DNA of 64,000 nt from Halobaculum gomorrense (GCF_900129775.1 NZ_FQWV01000003.1:124001-188000); one strand, 5' to 3'. Numbered from the stretch's first letter, positions 41,870 to 51,839 are shown. Numbers and translations: made by a program. The notes: a model not told the origin generated them from the sequence alone.

Positions 41870-42296
41870 TACCGAGTTCTCGTGTCGGTGTTCGTATAAG
41901 GGTTTACAGAGGGGCTCACGGAACCCGGTGAAACACCGACCTGAGTCGTCGCCCGCGACGCACCCGGCCGACCGATAGCCTACCGGGACCGAGGGCGGCC
42001 GCGAAAGACACTCCCATCGGTCGAGGGACGCGCTCGGTCACGGTCGGGTCGCCGCGGCGGCCAACGGCGTGTACGGACCTGATACCCGGAGTTCGAACGA
42101 GTCATGGAGGTCGGCGTCCCTGCACCGGTCCGGGACGTGTGGTGAGGGTCCGAGTCCGAGTTCGCCGGTCCGGCGTTCCGATGCGCCCAGCTCCGCTTCG
42201 AGTACAGTACTCGGAGCCTGCCCCGGAGACCGCGGCGTCGAGATCTCCGCCAACCGGACGGGTTATAATTACATATCCGAGCCGGATCGGTCCCGT
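41870..42296. other. Intergenic region with palindrome and kinase promoter
   Basis: No gene is seen in these 427 bases. They hold the palindrome CGAGTAC-A-GTACTCG (42199-42213) and, just upstream of the histidine-kinase ATG, GGTTATAATTACATAT (42261-42276), a clear TATA region about 27 nt before 42297. The remainder shows no structure I can assign. Confidence 0.55.
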
Positions 42297-43432
42297 ATGA
42301 GCACCCTGGTTCGGTCCGACGAACACTGGCTGCTCCTCATCTCCGGCTTGGGTGTCTGTCTCGGTCTCGTGCTACTCGGCGAAACGATCGCCGTCCTCGT
42401 CTGGACGCAGTCGTTCTCCTCGGAGTTCGCCGTCGGAGCCGTCACGTCGCTGCTGTCTATCGGGCCGCTCGTCTACGCGAGACGCTGGATCGAACGAAGA
42501 GACCTCTCCAGCGATCGATATCGACGGATAGCCGGCTGGTGTTTGGGTGCGAGTGCTGCGTTCTTGCTGCTCAACCTCGTGTTCATGCTCACGATGCCTC
42601 CGGAGTCGCTACAACTCGCGATCGCGTGGGCCCGATGGGCGGTCAGCCTCGGCGGGGGTGTGGGATTGCTCCTCGGAGTCTCTTAGGCGCGGGCCTTCGA
42701 GCGGGCCCGCGTCGCCGAGTGGCTCTCGGCCGAGCGGCAGGCCATAGAGCGGCAGAGCGAGCTCCTCGAGGAGTTCACCGGTATCGTCAGCCACGACCTC
42801 AGAAACCCGCTCAACATCGTGACTGGACACCTCGACCTCGCACAGGAGACGGGCGAGATCGACCACCTCGACAGGGTGGAGTCGGCCCTGGAACGGATGG
42901 AGACGATCATCGAGGAGACCCTGCTACTGGCGCGCGAGGGACAGGCGGTCGGGGAGACGATGCGGACCGACCTCGGCTCGATCGTCGGGCTGTGTTGAGG
43001 AACCGTCGAGACGGGGAACGCGGAGCTCGTCACGGAGCCGCTCCCGACGATCGAGGCTGATGGCAATCGACTCCGTCACGTCTTCGAGAACCTCTTCGCC
43101 AACGCGATCGAACACGCCGGCGAGGACGTGACGATCCGCGTCGGGCTGTTGGCTGACGGAGCGGGTTCTACGTGGAGGACGACGGCCTGGGGGTCCCGCA
43201 GAGCGAGGCGGACGCGGTGTTCGAACTGGGCCACACAACATCGTCCCAGAGCAGCGGGTTCGGGTTGGCAATCGTCGACAGAATCGTCCAGGCACACGGC
43301 TGGGAGATCCGTGCCACCAGCAGCGACACCGGCGGCGCCCGGTTCGAGCTCACGGGTTTCACGGTCGTCGAACCGCCATCGAGTCGAGAGATGGAGCCGT
43401 CCGAGTCACCGGAATCACCGATCGGCTCGTAG
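42297..43432 (+). pseudogene. Membrane sensor histidine kinase with two stops and a frameshift
   Basis: The N-terminal part (42297 on) has four hydrophobic helices, then TAG at 42684-42686. The same frame continues ERARVAEWLSAERQAIERQS and FTGIVSHDLRNPLNIVTGHL (H-box), then TGA at 42996-42998 where a Trp codon is likely. It continues NAELVTEPLPTIEADGNRLR and HVFENLFANAIEHAGEDV (N-box). A frameshift near 43160 then moves it to VEDDGLGVPQSEADAVFELG and SSGFGLAIVDRIVQAHGWEI (G-boxes) to TAG 43430-43432. The whole is a typical haloarchaeal kinase of about 378 codons, now dead. The promoter still looks intact. Confidence 0.85.
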
Positions 43433-43822
43433 GGTCGCCCGAGAGGCGGTCGCAACCGTCGGGGAACACCGACAGCGCACACCGACCGCCCAGGCATTCA
43501 GATCCGCGTCACCCGTCAGCCGTGCGAGCGGCCGAGACGCGGTTCGTCGGTCGCGACGGCAGCGCACGGATGACAAATTCGGCCAACAGGGAAACGCCTT
43601 TACTCGCGTCTGATCTCTATACCGCCAATGAGCGAGACGCCGACCTCGACGCACGCCGTCGTCGAGCCCCGCGTCCGCCCCGCCTTCTCCGCGAAACCGA
43701 AACGTGTGTGAGATCGTCCTCGGCCTGGCGTAGCGGCCGGTCGGGGGTGAGTTTCGGCCCGCACTCGTACACGTACCGACAGCAGACCACCCGACGTGAC
43801 CGCCGAACCACACCACACATCC
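43433..43822. other. Intergenic region before the lysine operon
   Basis: No clear gene lies in these 390 bases. A 27-codon frame from ATG 43628 to TGA 43711 (MSETPTSTHAVVEPRVRP, basic end AKPKRV) has a TTTACT stretch about 30 nt upstream and could be a tiny protein, but I cannot support it further. No tRNA or terminator-like structure was recognised. Confidence 0.35.
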
Positions 43823-44746
43823 ATGACGATTCACCACGACACCTTCGCCGGCGTCTACCCGGCGATGACGACGCCTTTTACCGACGGAACCGACGAGGTC
43901 GACCACGAACAGCTCGCGGCCGACGCCCGCCGGCTCGCGGACGCCGGCGTCGACGGGCTCGTCCCCGTCGGCTCGACCGGCGAGGCCGCGACGCTCACAC
44001 ACGACGAACACGCCGAGGTCGTCGAGACCGTCGTCGACGCCGTCGATGTGCCCGTGATCGCCGGCACCGGCTCGAACTCGACACGGGAGGCGCTCGACCT
44101 CACCGAGCGCGCCGCCGACGCCGGCGCCGACGCCGCCCTGCTCATCTCGCCGTACTACAACAAGCCGGAGCCGGCCGGGCAGTACGAGCACTTCGCGACC
44201 GTCGCGGACGCCGTCGACATCCCGCAGATCGTGTACAACGTCCCGAGCCGGACCGGCCTGAACCTCGACGTGGACACCGTCGTCGACCTCGCGGCCCACG
44301 AGAACGTGCAGGGGTACAAGGCCGCCTCCGGCGACGCGAACCAGATCTCGGAGCTCGTCGAGCGAACGCGCGACGAGCGGTTCGACGTGCTCTCGGGCGA
44401 CGACGGCATGACGCTCCCGCTCATGTCGATGGGCGCGACGGGCACCATCTCGGTCGTCGCCAACGTCGTGCCCGAGCGGACCGCGGAGTTGGTCCACGCG
44501 GCCCTCGACGGCGACTTCGAGCGCGCCCGCGAGATCCACCACGAGCTCGGGCCGCTGATGCGGGCGCTGTTCCGGGAGACGAACCCCATTCCGGTGAAGG
44601 AGGCGATGGCGATCCGCGGGTACGGCCCCCCGGAGATGCGGCCGCCGCTGACTCGCGGCAGCGACGAGACCCTTCGGGTGCTGACGGACCTGCTCGCCGA
44701 ACTGGAGGCCGGCGGCGACGGGGCCGCCCCCGAGACGGAGGCCTGA
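43823..44746 (+). CDS. dapA: 4-hydroxy-tetrahydrodipicolinate synthase
   Basis: A 307-residue TIM-barrel aldolase. It has VPVGSTGEAATLTHDEH, IVYNVPSRTG (catalytic Tyr) and VQGYKAASGD (Schiff-base Lys). It condenses pyruvate with aspartate semialdehyde in the first committed step of lysine synthesis. It heads the dapA-dapB-dapD-lysA-dapF-dapE operon; dapB begins one base after its stop. ATG 43823 is used because MTIHHDTFAGVYPAMTTPF is the normal N-terminus. Confidence 0.95.
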   Translation: MTIHHDTFAGVYPAMTTPFTDGTDEVDHEQLAADARRLADAGVDGLVPVGSTGEAATLTHDEHAEVVETVVDAVDVPVIAGTGSNSTREALDLTERAADAGADAALLISPYYNKPEPAGQYEHFATVADAVDIPQIVYNVPSRTGLNLDVDTVVDLAAHENVQGYKAASGDANQISELVERTRDERFDVLSGDDGMTLPLMSMGATGTISVVANVVPERTAELVHAALDGDFERAREIHHELGPLMRALFRETNPIPVKEAMAIRGYGPPEMRPPLTRGSDETLRVLTDLLAELEAGGDGAAPETEA

Positions 44747-44747
44747 C

Positions 44748-45524
44748 GTGAGCGACCCCGTCAGACTCGCTGTCACCGGCGCCGGCGGCCGAATGGGCCA
44801 CGAGGTGATCGAGGCCGCGCGCGAGCGCGGCGACTGTGAGGTCGCGGTCGCGGTCAACCGATCGCCGGTCGACCCCGTCGCGGGCGTCGCAGTCGCGGAC
44901 GCCGCCGAGTTCCCGGCCCTGCTCGCGGACGCGGAGCCGGCGGTCGACGCGCTCGTCGACTTCACCGGTCCCGGCTCCAGCGTCGAGTATGTGGCCGCCG
45001 CGACCGAGGCGGGGGTCGCCTGCGTCGTCGGCACGACCGGCTTCGACGGCGAGCAGGAGGCGGCCATCGACGCCGCCGCCGAGTCGGTCCCCGTGCTGCG
45101 GGCCTCGAACTTCTCGCGGGGGATCGCCGCGCTCAGGCGTGTGGTCTCGGAGGCGGCGGCCGCGCTCCCCGGCTACGACGTGGAGGTCACCGAGACCCAT
45201 CACAGCGGGAAGGTCGACGCCCCGAGCGGCACGGCGCTCACCCTGCTCGACGACATCGAGGACGCCCGTGCGGACCTGCGCGAGCGAGTCCACGGCCGCG
45301 AGGGCGACGCCCCGCGGACTGAGAGCGAGATCGGCGTCCACGCCCGACGCGCGGGCGACATCGCCGGCGAGCACGAGGTGCTCATGGCCGGCGACGAGAA
45401 CGTGCTCGAACTGACCCACCGTGCCGGCTCCCGGCGCGTGTTCGCCGCCGGCGCGCTCGATGCCGCCGCGTGGCTCGCCGGCCGCGACGCCGGCGCCTAC
45501 GACTTCACAGAGGTACTCGAATGA
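44748..45524 (+). CDS. dapB: 4-hydroxy-tetrahydrodipicolinate reductase
   Basis: A 258-residue enzyme with GTG start. RLAVTGAGGRMGHEVIEAA is the NAD(P)H Rossmann motif; VVGTTGFDGEQEAAI and VTETHHSGKVDAPSGTAL (catalytic His-His and Lys) are the DapB signatures. It is the second lysine enzyme. Its TGA overlaps the dapD ATG (ATGA). Confidence 0.95.
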   Translation: MSDPVRLAVTGAGGRMGHEVIEAARERGDCEVAVAVNRSPVDPVAGVAVADAAEFPALLADAEPAVDALVDFTGPGSSVEYVAAATEAGVACVVGTTGFDGEQEAAIDAAAESVPVLRASNFSRGIAALRRVVSEAAAALPGYDVEVTETHHSGKVDAPSGTALTLLDDIEDARADLRERVHGREGDAPRTESEIGVHARRAGDIAGEHEVLMAGDENVLELTHRAGSRRVFAAGALDAAAWLAGRDAGAYDFTEVLE

Positions 45525-46363
45525 CGACACTGGAATCCGACATCGACGACCTGTGGCAGCGCTACGACGACGGACTCACCGCGGCCGACGCCGACGCCGG
45601 GGTCGGCCGGACCCTCGACGAGTTCCTCGACGCCCTGGAGGCGGGCGAGGTCCGGGCGGCCCGCAAGACCGGCGACGGCGTCGACTCGTGGGAGGCCACC
45701 GAGTGGGTCAAGCGAGGAGTTCTCCTGAACTTCGGCCTGCGCGAGACCGAGCGCCGCGAGTACGGCGGCGTCGGCTACTACGACGTGCTTCCGCTGCGCG
45801 AGACCGACGACCTCGCGGCGAGGGGCGCGCGCAACACGCCCGACGGCACCGTCCTCCGGCGCGGCGCGCACCTCGGAGACGACACGATCATGATGAGCCC
45901 GTCGTTCGTGAACATCGGCGCGTTCGTCGGCGACGGCACCCTCGTCGACTCCTGCAACACTGTCGGCTCCTGTGCGCAGATCGGCGAGGACGTGAAGCTC
46001 GGCGCGAACACGCTGATCGGCGGCGTGCTGGAGCCGGTCGAGGACGCGCCCGTGATACTCGAGGACGGCGTCTCGCTGGGCGCGGGCTGTCGCGTCACCT
46101 CCGGGTTCCGCGTCGGCGAGAACTCGATCGTCGGCGAGAACACGCTGCTCACCCCCCGAATCCCGGTGTACGACCTCGTCGAGGAGGAGGTCGTCTACGG
46201 CCACCTCCCCGAGAACCGCCGGGCGTTCACCCGGTTCGTCGAGTCGAGCGTCAGCGACCACGATCTGTTCGACGGCGGCGCGTACAAGCCCGCGGTCGTC
46301 GCCACCGACGTGGAGACGGAGACGCTGGAGGCGACGCGGCGCGAGGACGCGCTGCGCGAATGA
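45521..46363 (+). CDS. dapD: Tetrahydrodipicolinate N-succinyltransferase
   Basis: A 280-residue left-handed beta-helix acyltransferase. Hexapeptide repeats run through VLRRGAHLGDDTIMMSPSFV, NIGAFVGDGTLVDSCNTVGS and DVKLGANTLIGG. DapD means that this organism uses the succinylase branch of lysine synthesis. The dapC aminotransferase gene is not in this cluster, so a general aminotransferase elsewhere must serve. It overlaps dapB and lysA by ATGA junctions. Confidence 0.95.
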   Translation: MTTLESDIDDLWQRYDDGLTAADADAGVGRTLDEFLDALEAGEVRAARKTGDGVDSWEATEWVKRGVLLNFGLRETERREYGGVGYYDVLPLRETDDLAARGARNTPDGTVLRRGAHLGDDTIMMSPSFVNIGAFVGDGTLVDSCNTVGSCAQIGEDVKLGANTLIGGVLEPVEDAPVILEDGVSLGAGCRVTSGFRVGENSIVGENTLLTPRIPVYDLVEEEVVYGHLPENRRAFTRFVESSVSDHDLFDGGAYKPAVVATDVETETLEATRREDALRE

Positions 46364-47631
46364 GCGCCGAGCAGTCCGGGGAGGCCGAGAACCCCCCGAT
46401 TCGCCGGCTCACCGACTGGGACACCGGGCGTCTGCGCGAGTTGGCGAGTGAACACGGCACGCCGCTGTACGTCACCGACCCCGAGCGCGTCGCCGAGAAC
46501 TGCGCGCGGCTCCGGGCGGCCTTCCCGGACGCGGACGTGAAGTACGCGGTGAAGGCACACACGGGCCGGGCCGTCCTCGAGACGGTCCGCGAGGCCGGCC
46601 TCGACGCCGAGTGCGCCTCCGCCGGTGAGGTGCGCCGCGCGCTCGACGCCGGCTTCTCCGGCGACCGGGTCGACTACACCGCCGTCAATCCCCCCGCCCG
46701 AGACCTCGACGCCGTCGTCGACTGGTGGGGCGACCACCCGGACCTCACGGTCACGGTCGGGGCGCGCGACACGCTCGACCGCCTCGCCGAGCGCGGCTAC
46801 GACGGCCGCGTCTGCGTCCGCGTCAACCCCGGCGTCGGCGCGGGCCACCACGAGAAGGTCCGGACGGGCGCCGCGCCGAAGTTCGGCGTCCCGTACGACC
46901 GGGCCGCGGATGTCGTCGCCGACGCCCGCGAGCAGTTCGACGTGGTCGGTCTCCACGCCCACGCGGGGTCGGGGATCCACGGCGAGGAGGACCTCGCCGC
47001 CCACCGCGACCTCGTCGCGCGGATGGGGGAGTTGGCCCGCGAGATCGGGGATGACGACATCGAGTTCGTCGACGTGGGCGGCGGCTTCGGCGTCCCGTAC
47101 CGCGAGGACGACCCGGCGCTGGACATCCGTGCGGTCGCCGACGCGACCCGCGAGGCGCTGGGCGACGTGGCCGCGACGCTGGCGGTCGAACCGGGGCGCT
47201 ACGTCGTCGCCGACGCGGGCGTCCTGCTCACGGAAGTGAACACGGTGAAGCCGACGCCGGAGGTCACGGTCGCGGGCGTCGACGCCGGCATGACCGACCT
47301 GCTGCGCCCGGCGATGTACGACGCCTACCACGCGATCCGGAACCTCGATCGAGAGCCGGGCGCCGACGCGTCCGCGGACACCGGTCCGGTCACGGTCGCC
47401 GGCCCCATCTGCGAGACGGGCGACACCTTCTGCGACGGCCGCGAGCTGCCGATCCCGGAGCGCGGCGACCTGCTGGCGGTCGGAAACGCCGGCGCCTACG
47501 GCTACGAGATGGCCTCGACGTACAACTCACGACCGCGCCCCGCGGAGGTGCGTCTCGCGAGTGACGTGCTGCGCGCACGCGAGACGCTCGCGGGGGTTAC
47601 CCGGCTGGAGCACGGAGGGAGAGACGAATGA
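46360..47631 (+). CDS. lysA: Diaminopimelate decarboxylase
   Basis: A 423-residue fold-type III PLP enzyme. VKYAVKAHTGRAVLETV carries the PLP Lys; GLHAHAGSGIHG and DVGGGFGVPYRE bind PLP phosphate; VAGPICETGDTFCDG has the active-site Cys of the partner subunit. It converts meso-DAP to lysine. It overlaps both dapD and dapF by 4 nt, so it is in the middle of the operon instead of at its end. Confidence 0.95.
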   Translation: MSAEQSGEAENPPIRRLTDWDTGRLRELASEHGTPLYVTDPERVAENCARLRAAFPDADVKYAVKAHTGRAVLETVREAGLDAECASAGEVRRALDAGFSGDRVDYTAVNPPARDLDAVVDWWGDHPDLTVTVGARDTLDRLAERGYDGRVCVRVNPGVGAGHHEKVRTGAAPKFGVPYDRAADVVADAREQFDVVGLHAHAGSGIHGEEDLAAHRDLVARMGELAREIGDDDIEFVDVGGGFGVPYREDDPALDIRAVADATREALGDVAATLAVEPGRYVVADAGVLLTEVNTVKPTPEVTVAGVDAGMTDLLRPAMYDAYHAIRNLDREPGADASADTGPVTVAGPICETGDTFCDGRELPIPERGDLLAVGNAGAYGYEMASTYNSRPRPAEVRLASDVLRARETLAGVTRLEHGGRDE

Positions 47632-48644
47632 GCGAGTCGACGGACCCGACCGGCTCCGCCGGACCCCGCACGGTCCCGGCGGTCAAGTACCACGGCACGG
47701 GCAACGACTTCCTCGTCGTCGACGCGGCCGACGCCGACAGGCTGGTGCCTGACCGCGGCGCGTTCGCCGTCCGCCACTGCGACCGCGAGACCGGCGTCGA
47801 GGGCGGGGGCCGGACCGGCGCGGACGGCGTGCTGTTCGTGGAGGTCACCGACGACGGCGACGACGCTGGCGGCGACGCGGACGGCGTCGCCGACGCGCCA
47901 GCCGCGGCTGCCGACCGAACCGCCCGCGCGACGATGACGCTCGTCCAGCCGGACGCCTCCATCGCAGAGATGTGCGGCAACGGCGCGCGCTGCGCCGCCG
48001 CGTGGGTGCGCGAGCGAACCGGCGCGGACGTGGTCGACCTGGACACGCCCGCCGGCGTCCGCCGCGCCGAGGTCCGCGGCGGCGACGGCGGTGACGACGA
48101 CGGCGACGGAACCCACGACGAGGTCACCGTCGAGGTCGAGATGGGGGAAGCGTCGTTCGCTCCCGAGGACGTGCCGCTGGCCGCCGACCGAGACGGCCCC
48201 CTCGTCAAGGAGTCGGTAGAGGGGCTCACCGTGACCGCCGTCGACACGGGCGTCCCGCACGCCGTCGCGGTCGTCGACGACGTGGACGCGGTCGACCTGG
48301 AGGCGGTCGCGCCGCCCGTCCGCCACGCGGACGCCTTCCCGGAGGGGACGAACGTCACTCTCGCCGAGCGGACCGGCGACGGTGCCTTCGCCCAGCGGAC
48401 GTTCGAGCGCGGCGTCGAGGGCGAGACGCTCGCGTGCGGCACCGGCGCCGTCGCGGTCGGCGCGGTCGCGCGCCGCCTCGGCGTCACCGACCGGACTGAC
48501 CTCGCCGTCTCGCCGCCGGGCGGCACCCTCCGGATCACCGTTCCCGAGGACGCGCCGGCGACGCTCACCGGCCCGGCCGCTTGGGAGTTCGACGTTGATC
48601 TTGCCGTTCCGACGACGGAGCGGGACCGAGAGGAGCGGGAATGA
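47628..48644 (+). CDS. dapF: Diaminopimelate epimerase
   Basis: A 338-residue epimerase. The two catalytic cysteines lie in EMCGNGARCAA and LACGTGAVAVGA. KYHGTGNDFLVVD opens the fold. Two Asp/Gly-rich inserts (about 62-100 and 152-170) lengthen it beyond the usual 280 residues; they look like haloadaptive loops. It makes meso-DAP for LysA. It overlaps lysA and dapE by ATGA. Confidence 0.95.
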   Translation: MSESTDPTGSAGPRTVPAVKYHGTGNDFLVVDAADADRLVPDRGAFAVRHCDRETGVEGGGRTGADGVLFVEVTDDGDDAGGDADGVADAPAAAADRTARATMTLVQPDASIAEMCGNGARCAAAWVRERTGADVVDLDTPAGVRRAEVRGGDGGDDDGDGTHDEVTVEVEMGEASFAPEDVPLAADRDGPLVKESVEGLTVTAVDTGVPHAVAVVDDVDAVDLEAVAPPVRHADAFPEGTNVTLAERTGDGAFAQRTFERGVEGETLACGTGAVAVGAVARRLGVTDRTDLAVSPPGGTLRITVPEDAPATLTGPAAWEFDVDLAVPTTERDREERE

Positions 48645-49828
48645 GCGACGACTCCGGAACGTCGACAGCGTCGCCGGCGTCACCGACGGCCTTCGATCCG
48701 GTCGCGTTCCTCGCCGACGTGGTGCCCGTCGAATCGCACGAGTCCGTCGACGAGATGCGTGACTACCTCCTCGAGACGCTCGCCGAACACGGCGTCGACG
48801 CCCGTGTCGACGGCGCGGGGAACGTCCGCGCGACCCGGGCGTCGCCGGCGCCCGGCGACGGCCCGCACCTCGTGCTCAACACGCACATCGATACCGTGCC
48901 GCCGCACGTCGACTTCGAGCGCGGAACGGACGAGAGCGGTCGCGAGGTGTTCTGCGGCCGTGGGTCCTGTGACGCGAAGGGACCGCTCGCCGCGCTGCTT
49001 GCGGGATTTCTTTCGGTCGACCCGGCCCGCGGGCGGGTCACGCTCGCGGTCACGCCCGACGAGGAGACGCTGTCGACCGGCGCGGACGCGCTCGTGCGCG
49101 GTCGTGACGCCGACCACCCGGACGGCCCGGTCGAGCCGGTCGAGGGCGATTTCTTCCTTGTGGGCGAGCCGACCGACTGCGACGCCTGCGTCGCCGCCCG
49201 CGGGCGCTTCGAGGGGACGCTGACGCTGTCGGGGGCGGCGGCGCACGCCGCGGAGCCCGATTCGGGCGTCAACGCCGTCGCCGCGCTGGAGGACGCCCTC
49301 GCGGCGATCCGGGCGTTCGACGCCGAGACGCACCCGATGCTCGGAGGACCGACGCTCGTGGCGACGGGCGTCGACGGCGGCGAGGCGACCAATCAGGTGC
49401 CCGCGGAGGCGACCATGATGCTTGACCGCCGCTCGGTGCCGCCGGAGACGGCAGAGGAGTTCCGGTCCACGCTGGAGGCGGCCGTTCGCGAGGCCGTCAC
49501 CGACGAAGTGGGCGTCGAGTTCGCGCTGACCGACCGCCCGACGCCGTTCCTCGAAGCGTTCGACACCGACCCCGACCACGCGCTCGTGACGGCCGTCGCC
49601 GACGCGGCGCGGTCGGTCGGCGGCGACGCGGACGGCGAGGTCCGCCCGTTCGGCGCGGCGACGGAGGCGTCCTACTTCGCGCCCGCGCCGACGGTCGTGT
49701 TCGGGCCGGGGAACCTGGCGGACGACGCCGGCGCGGTCGCCCACAGCGAGCGCGAGTACGTCCGCGTCGACCGCGTCCGCGACGCCGCTGAGGCGGTGCG
49801 CCGGGCGCTCGACTCGCTGATCGGCTAG
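48641..49828 (+). CDS. dapE: Succinyl-diaminopimelate desuccinylase-like M20 peptidase
   Basis: A 395-residue M20 enzyme. The metal motifs are NTHIDTVPPHVDF, GRGSCDAKGPLAALL (bridging Asp), TPDEETLSTG and VGEPTDCDAC. The last place in the dap operon, overlapping dapF by 4 nt, points to succinyl-DAP desuccinylase rather than a peptidase of unknown use. It ends with TAG, a functional amber terminator. Confidence 0.9.
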   Translation: MSDDSGTSTASPASPTAFDPVAFLADVVPVESHESVDEMRDYLLETLAEHGVDARVDGAGNVRATRASPAPGDGPHLVLNTHIDTVPPHVDFERGTDESGREVFCGRGSCDAKGPLAALLAGFLSVDPARGRVTLAVTPDEETLSTGADALVRGRDADHPDGPVEPVEGDFFLVGEPTDCDACVAARGRFEGTLTLSGAAAHAAEPDSGVNAVAALEDALAAIRAFDAETHPMLGGPTLVATGVDGGEATNQVPAEATMMLDRRSVPPETAEEFRSTLEAAVREAVTDEVGVEFALTDRPTPFLEAFDTDPDHALVTAVADAARSVGGDADGEVRPFGAATEASYFAPAPTVVFGPGNLADDAGAVAHSEREYVRVDRVRDAAEAVRRALDSLIG

Positions 49829-49943
49829 GCGGCCCGGGCGTGGGGATCCGCCCGGCTGACCGCCGTCTCTGTCACTCTCCGACCGCTATCTCTGTCACTC
49901 TCCGACCGCCGTCGCTTTGTCCGTCGGGTCGGTAGCCGACGCC

Positions 49944-50678
49944 ATGTGTACGCTGACGCTGGCCTGGCGGGTGTTCGACGAGGCGCCGGTCGCGGTGGCG
50001 GCCAACCGCGACGAGTCGTACGGTCGGCCCTCGGAGCCGCCCGCAGACCGGGGCGGCGGCGTGATCGCCCCCCGGGACGCCCGCGCCGGCGGCACCTGGA
50101 TGGGCGTCACGCGCGCCGGCCTGTTCGTCGGTATCACGAACCGGTGGGTCGATGGACTCGCGGGCGAGCGCTCCCGAGGGCTCCTCGTCGACGACTGTCT
50201 GCGCGCCGAGTCGGCCGAAGCCGCCGCCCGCCACGTCGCGGAGTCCTGCCGCGACCACGAGTACGACGGCTTCAACCTCGTGCTCGCGGACGCCGACGCC
50301 GCGGTCCTGCTGGAGTGGGACGGCTACCTCGCGGTGAGGGAGTTCCGTCCGGGGGTCCACGTCGTCGGCAACACCGGCTACGACGGGCAGTATTTCGAGC
50401 CCGCGGCCCGGCCCGCCGCGGGCCCCGAGGAGGCGCGAAACGCGACGCGGCTCCGCAGAGAACTCGCGCCGGAGCCGGGGGAGGTCGCGGACGACTGGCT
50501 CGGCCGGGCCGGCGCGGCGCTCGGCGATCACGAGTTCGGCGTGTGCGTCCACGGGGACGGGTACGGGACCGTCTCCTCGACGTTGATCCGACTCGGGACC
50601 GACGGCGACATCCGCTACGACCACGCCGACGGGCCGCCCTGCGAGGCGCCGTTCGAGCCGGTGGCGGTCGACGGGTGA
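49944..50678 (+). CDS. NRDE-family (TANGO2-like) protein
   Basis: A 244-residue protein starting MCTLTLAW, with AVAANRDESYGRPSEPP giving the NRDE motif. Cys2 after Met removal would make an N-terminal nucleophile, as in Ntn hydrolases, which this family resembles. GGTWMGVTRAGLFVGITN and FNLVLADADAAVLLEWDG are conserved. Eukaryotic TANGO2 affects haem and lipid handling; the archaeal role is unknown. ATG 49944 is required for the Cys2 end. Confidence 0.85.
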   Translation: MCTLTLAWRVFDEAPVAVAANRDESYGRPSEPPADRGGGVIAPRDARAGGTWMGVTRAGLFVGITNRWVDGLAGERSRGLLVDDCLRAESAEAAARHVAESCRDHEYDGFNLVLADADAAVLLEWDGYLAVREFRPGVHVVGNTGYDGQYFEPAARPAAGPEEARNATRLRRELAPEPGEVADDWLGRAGAALGDHEFGVCVHGDGYGTVSSTLIRLGTDGDIRYDHADGPPCEAPFEPVAVDG

Positions 50679-50780
50679 CTCTGCGCATCCATCCCGACAG
50701 GGGTCACGACGCGCTCGCGACGGGTCGCCGCACGGAATAAAAGGGAAAGGGTAAACGGGGGCGCCGTCGTTGGGGCGTGT

Positions 50781-51134
50781 ATGAGCGCCTCCGACGCCGA
50801 AGCGAGCCTCGCCGAGGACGAGCTCGCCGGCCTCGAACTCGTCCGCGAGACCGGCGGTATCCATCAGTCCGACTTCTGGAAGGAGCTGGATGTCTCATCG
50901 CGCAAGGGGAGTCGAATCGCCGAGAAGCTGGAAGACCTCGGCCTCATCGAGCGCGAAGACGCCGTCTACAACGGTCACAACACGTACTTCCTGGCGCCGA
51001 CCGCGAAGGACCTCGACTTCGCGCTGTTGATGGCCGGCGACATGCTCTCGCCGTTCATCGGCGAGGAGGAGATCGATCCCAACTCCGACGCGTTCACGCA
51101 GTGGCTGATGAACCTCGCGTACGAGGAGTACTGA
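50781..51134 (+). CDS. Winged-helix transcriptional regulator
   Basis: A 117-residue protein. ELVRETGGIHQSDFWKELDV, then SSRKGSRIAEKLEDLGLIER, is a clear winged helix with a recognition helix rich in Arg/Ser/Lys. The C-terminal half (FIGEEEIDPNSDAFTQWLMN) is helical and may dimerise. It resembles small archaeal Lrp/MarR-like HTH proteins conserved in haloarchaea. The target is unknown. A short AT-rich stretch (AATAAAAGGGAAAGGG, about 50736-50751) is its probable promoter. Confidence 0.78.
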   Translation: MSASDAEASLAEDELAGLELVRETGGIHQSDFWKELDVSSRKGSRIAEKLEDLGLIEREDAVYNGHNTYFLAPTAKDLDFALLMAGDMLSPFIGEEEIDPNSDAFTQWLMNLAYEEY

Positions 51135-51275
51135 GCCGAGTCTCCGTCCACCGCTCTCGCCCCGCTCACCGTTTCTCGCGTCCGGACACCCCGTCAGCAG
51201 CAACCGCAGCGACACGTCGCCGTCCCCGCCGGGAGCGACACGCATATCCGCGGCGTGCAGCTACGGTCGCCAGAG

Positions 51276-51839
51276 ATGAACGACCCCGTACACGTGACCG
51301 TCGAGTCCGACGACGAGGCGACACGCGAGAGGATCTTCGATTCGGAGGGAGAAGTCGAGGCCGGCGACGCGACGTTCCGGTTCAGCGTCGGCGGCGCGGG
51401 CGACTCGGACGGCGACAGCGACCGGGGCGAGGACGCCGGGGACGACGACGAGCCTGAAGAGAGGGACGGGGACCCGCTGTTCGTCGCGCCGCTCTCGGAC
51501 GTGCCGACCGACTCCACGATCCGCCGGACGGCGATGCGGCCGGACGGCCGTCGCGGCGTCGGGTTCATTCTCCGGCGCGGCGCCGAATCGGGCGAGGTGT
51601 TCGCGTGGCGCAACTCCTGCCCGCACCGGCCCGAGGTGCCGCTGGATCCCGGCCGCGGCGCCCGGGTCGACGGCGGCGAGATCGTCTGTCACGAGCACGG
51701 CGCGCGCTTCGAGTGCGGCGACGGGCTGTGCACCTGGGGCCCGTGCGTCGGCGAGGAACTCGACCCCGTCGGCGTCGAGGTCCGCGACGGCGACGTGTAC
51801 CTCGACGACGAGCGGTTCGCCTCGGTCCGGCCGCGCTGA
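51276..51839 (+). CDS. Rieske [2Fe-2S] domain protein
   Basis: A 187-residue soluble protein. The C-terminal Rieske domain has CPHRPEVPLD (Cys-x-His) and VCHEHGARFECGDG (Cys-x-x-His), spaced as in small Rieske ferredoxins. No membrane segment is seen. The N-terminal part (about 1-65) is acidic and low-complexity around 40-65. It probably passes electrons to an oxygenase or reductase encoded elsewhere. ATG 51276 is preferred to 51255. Confidence 0.88.
   Translation: MNDPVHVTVESDDEATRERIFDSEGEVEAGDATFRFSVGGAGDSDGDSDRGEDAGDDDEPEERDGDPLFVAPLSDVPTDSTIRRTAMRPDGRRGVGFILRRGAESGEVFAWRNSCPHRPEVPLDPGRGARVDGGEIVCHEHGARFECGDGLCTWGPCVGEELDPVGVEVRDGDVYLDDERFASVRPR

Noticed and set aside
6257-42686. Three in-frame TAG codons (6257, 14645, 42684) as possible amber recoding
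   Set aside because: Several intact genes here (PiT permease, HxlR regulator, dapE) end with TAG as a normal stop, and two of the TAG-bearing genes lie among other lesions. Ordinary pseudogenes explain the data better.
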